A stretch of DNA of 39,241 bases from Bacteroidaceae bacterium (GTDB taxonomy: Bacteria > Bacteroidota > Bacteroidia > Bacteroidales > Bacteroidaceae): NCBI GenBank assembly GCA_024698925.1, contig JAILQO010000054.1, positions 1 to 39,241 on the forward strand, in the 5' to 3' direction. Shown one piece after another: positions 38,701 through 39,241 of this stretch. Numbering within the stretch: position 1 is the stretch's first letter; every line of letters begins with the position of its first letter. The notes beneath the pieces were generated by a model. That model had not been told where the DNA came from. It worked only from the letters and a program-made list of their open reading frames with translations, and searched no databases. Both the position numbers and the translations under genes were made by a program.

Positions 38701-39241
38701 CTACTCTCCTAATTCTTTGACGATTTGCTTGTTAATATATCCCAGAACGCCATAAAGCGGTATATTCTCCATCCAGCCCTGATCAATATAGGGCTTCATG
38801 GAGCAACGCAGACCTTTGAGGTTCTTGTCGGCATGATCAACCGTTACAAACTGTTTCAGCGACTTACTCTTCACGTTCTCCTCTGCCTTAACCTCAATGG
38901 GGATAACGCGCTCGGCTGTCTGCACCAAGAAATCAACTTCCTGGGTAGAATTATCCTTGCTGAAATAATAGGCATCCAAATCGCCAATTGATTTCAATTG
39001 CTCCAACACGTAATTTTCCGTGAAAGCACCTTTGAATTCTGTAAATACACCATTATTAATAAGCATGAGTCTCGGACTGGATTTAGACATAGCTCCTAAT
39101 AGTCCAACATCCAACAGATAAAGTTTGAATGCATCGAAATCTTCATAGAATTTCAACGGCATCTCTGGATTCTTACATCTGCGAATCTTATACACAAGAC
39201 CTGCCCTGACAAGCCACTCTATTGCGATTTCAAAATCGCGA
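38701..39241 (-). CDS. C-terminal part of AAA-family ATPase with DUF4143 domain (5' truncated by window)
   Basis: At least 179 residues are visible; the frame is open to the window edge ('DFEIAIEWLVRAGLVYK' precedes the GTG at 39195), so the start lies outside. 'LYLLDVGLLGAM' and 'FTEFKGAFTENYVLEQL' are typical of DUF4143, and 'EVDFLVQ...VIPIEVKAEEN' matches its PD-(D/E)xK-like core. The missing N-terminus should carry an AAA_14 ATPase domain. These proteins are widespread in Bacteroidota, function unclear. Its place directly upstream of the small membrane protein and hsdS suggests insertion into the restriction operon, possibly between hsdM and hsdS. Confidence 0.85.
   Translation of the reverse strand, partial: RDFEIAIEWLVRAGLVYKIRRCKNPEMPLKFYEDFDAFKLYLLDVGLLGAMSKSSPRLMLINNGVFTEFKGAFTENYVLEQLKSIGDLDAYYFSKDNSTQEVDFLVQTAERVIPIEVKAEENVKSKSLKQFVTVDHADKNLKGLRCSMKPYIDQGWMENIPLYGVLGYINKQIVKELGE

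Overview
The window comes from a Bacteroidota genome, most likely Prevotellaceae (Prevotella or a close relative). Three things point there: many promoters of the Bacteroidota type (TAnnTTTG at -7, some with TTTG at -33), secreted proteins ending in a Prevotella-style 'IYNLAGQRL...RGVNIVN...KKIIVK' tail, and homologues typical of that order. No rRNA, tRNA, CRISPR array, prophage or intact insertion sequence was seen.

Layout. (1) 1-8.6 kb, sialic acid region. It holds the 3' end of an Asp-box, probably sialidase, secreted protein; a 59-aa small protein; a secreted CotH-family protein; then a minus-strand operon nanA (Neu5Ac lyase) - mutarotase/Na+ symporter fusion - nanE (GlcNAc/ManNAc 2-epimerase). 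A G/C-rich short repeat lies between these genes and also, in frame, inside two of them. (2) 8.6-11.1 kb: a preQ1-I riboswitch followed by yhhQ-type transporter, queC and rnz. (3) 11.1-14.2 kb: a protein that is little more than a sorting domain, a conserved acidic protein, an ECF sigma/anti-sigma/Spy-like envelope module, and a DUF486 membrane protein. (4) 14.1-25.4 kb: an arylacetate/aromatic amino acid region on the minus strand with omega-amidase, iorA, iorB, PLP aminotransferase, porin, Na+/solute symporter, then two phenylacetate-CoA ligases, an ACT-domain protein and a secreted EEP phosphodiesterase. The genes fit interconversion of aromatic amino acids, arylpyruvates, arylacetyl-CoAs and free arylacetates. 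(5) 25.5-29.6 kb: creatininase-family enzyme, MBOAT O-acyltransferase, SGNH-like partner and a secreted alpha/beta hydrolase, apparently one operon; facing it is a large secreted GxGYxYP-type protein with an F5/8C module. (6) 32.1-39.2 kb: a minus-strand type I restriction operon with an AAA/DUF4143 protein (partial), a tiny membrane/coiled-coil protein, hsdS, fic, hsdR and a polytopic membrane protein with a cysteine cluster. hsdM is not in the window.

Most interesting points: the repeat that inserts in frame into nan operon proteins; the arylacetate module with an IorA that lacks its usual ferredoxin domain and with an omega-amidase beside it; the restriction operon with two embedded membrane proteins, a Fic protein whose linker DNA carries repeated TTTTTGCACTTT words, and an hsdS with long internal direct repeats. 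All functions are read from sequence only; no database search was run.
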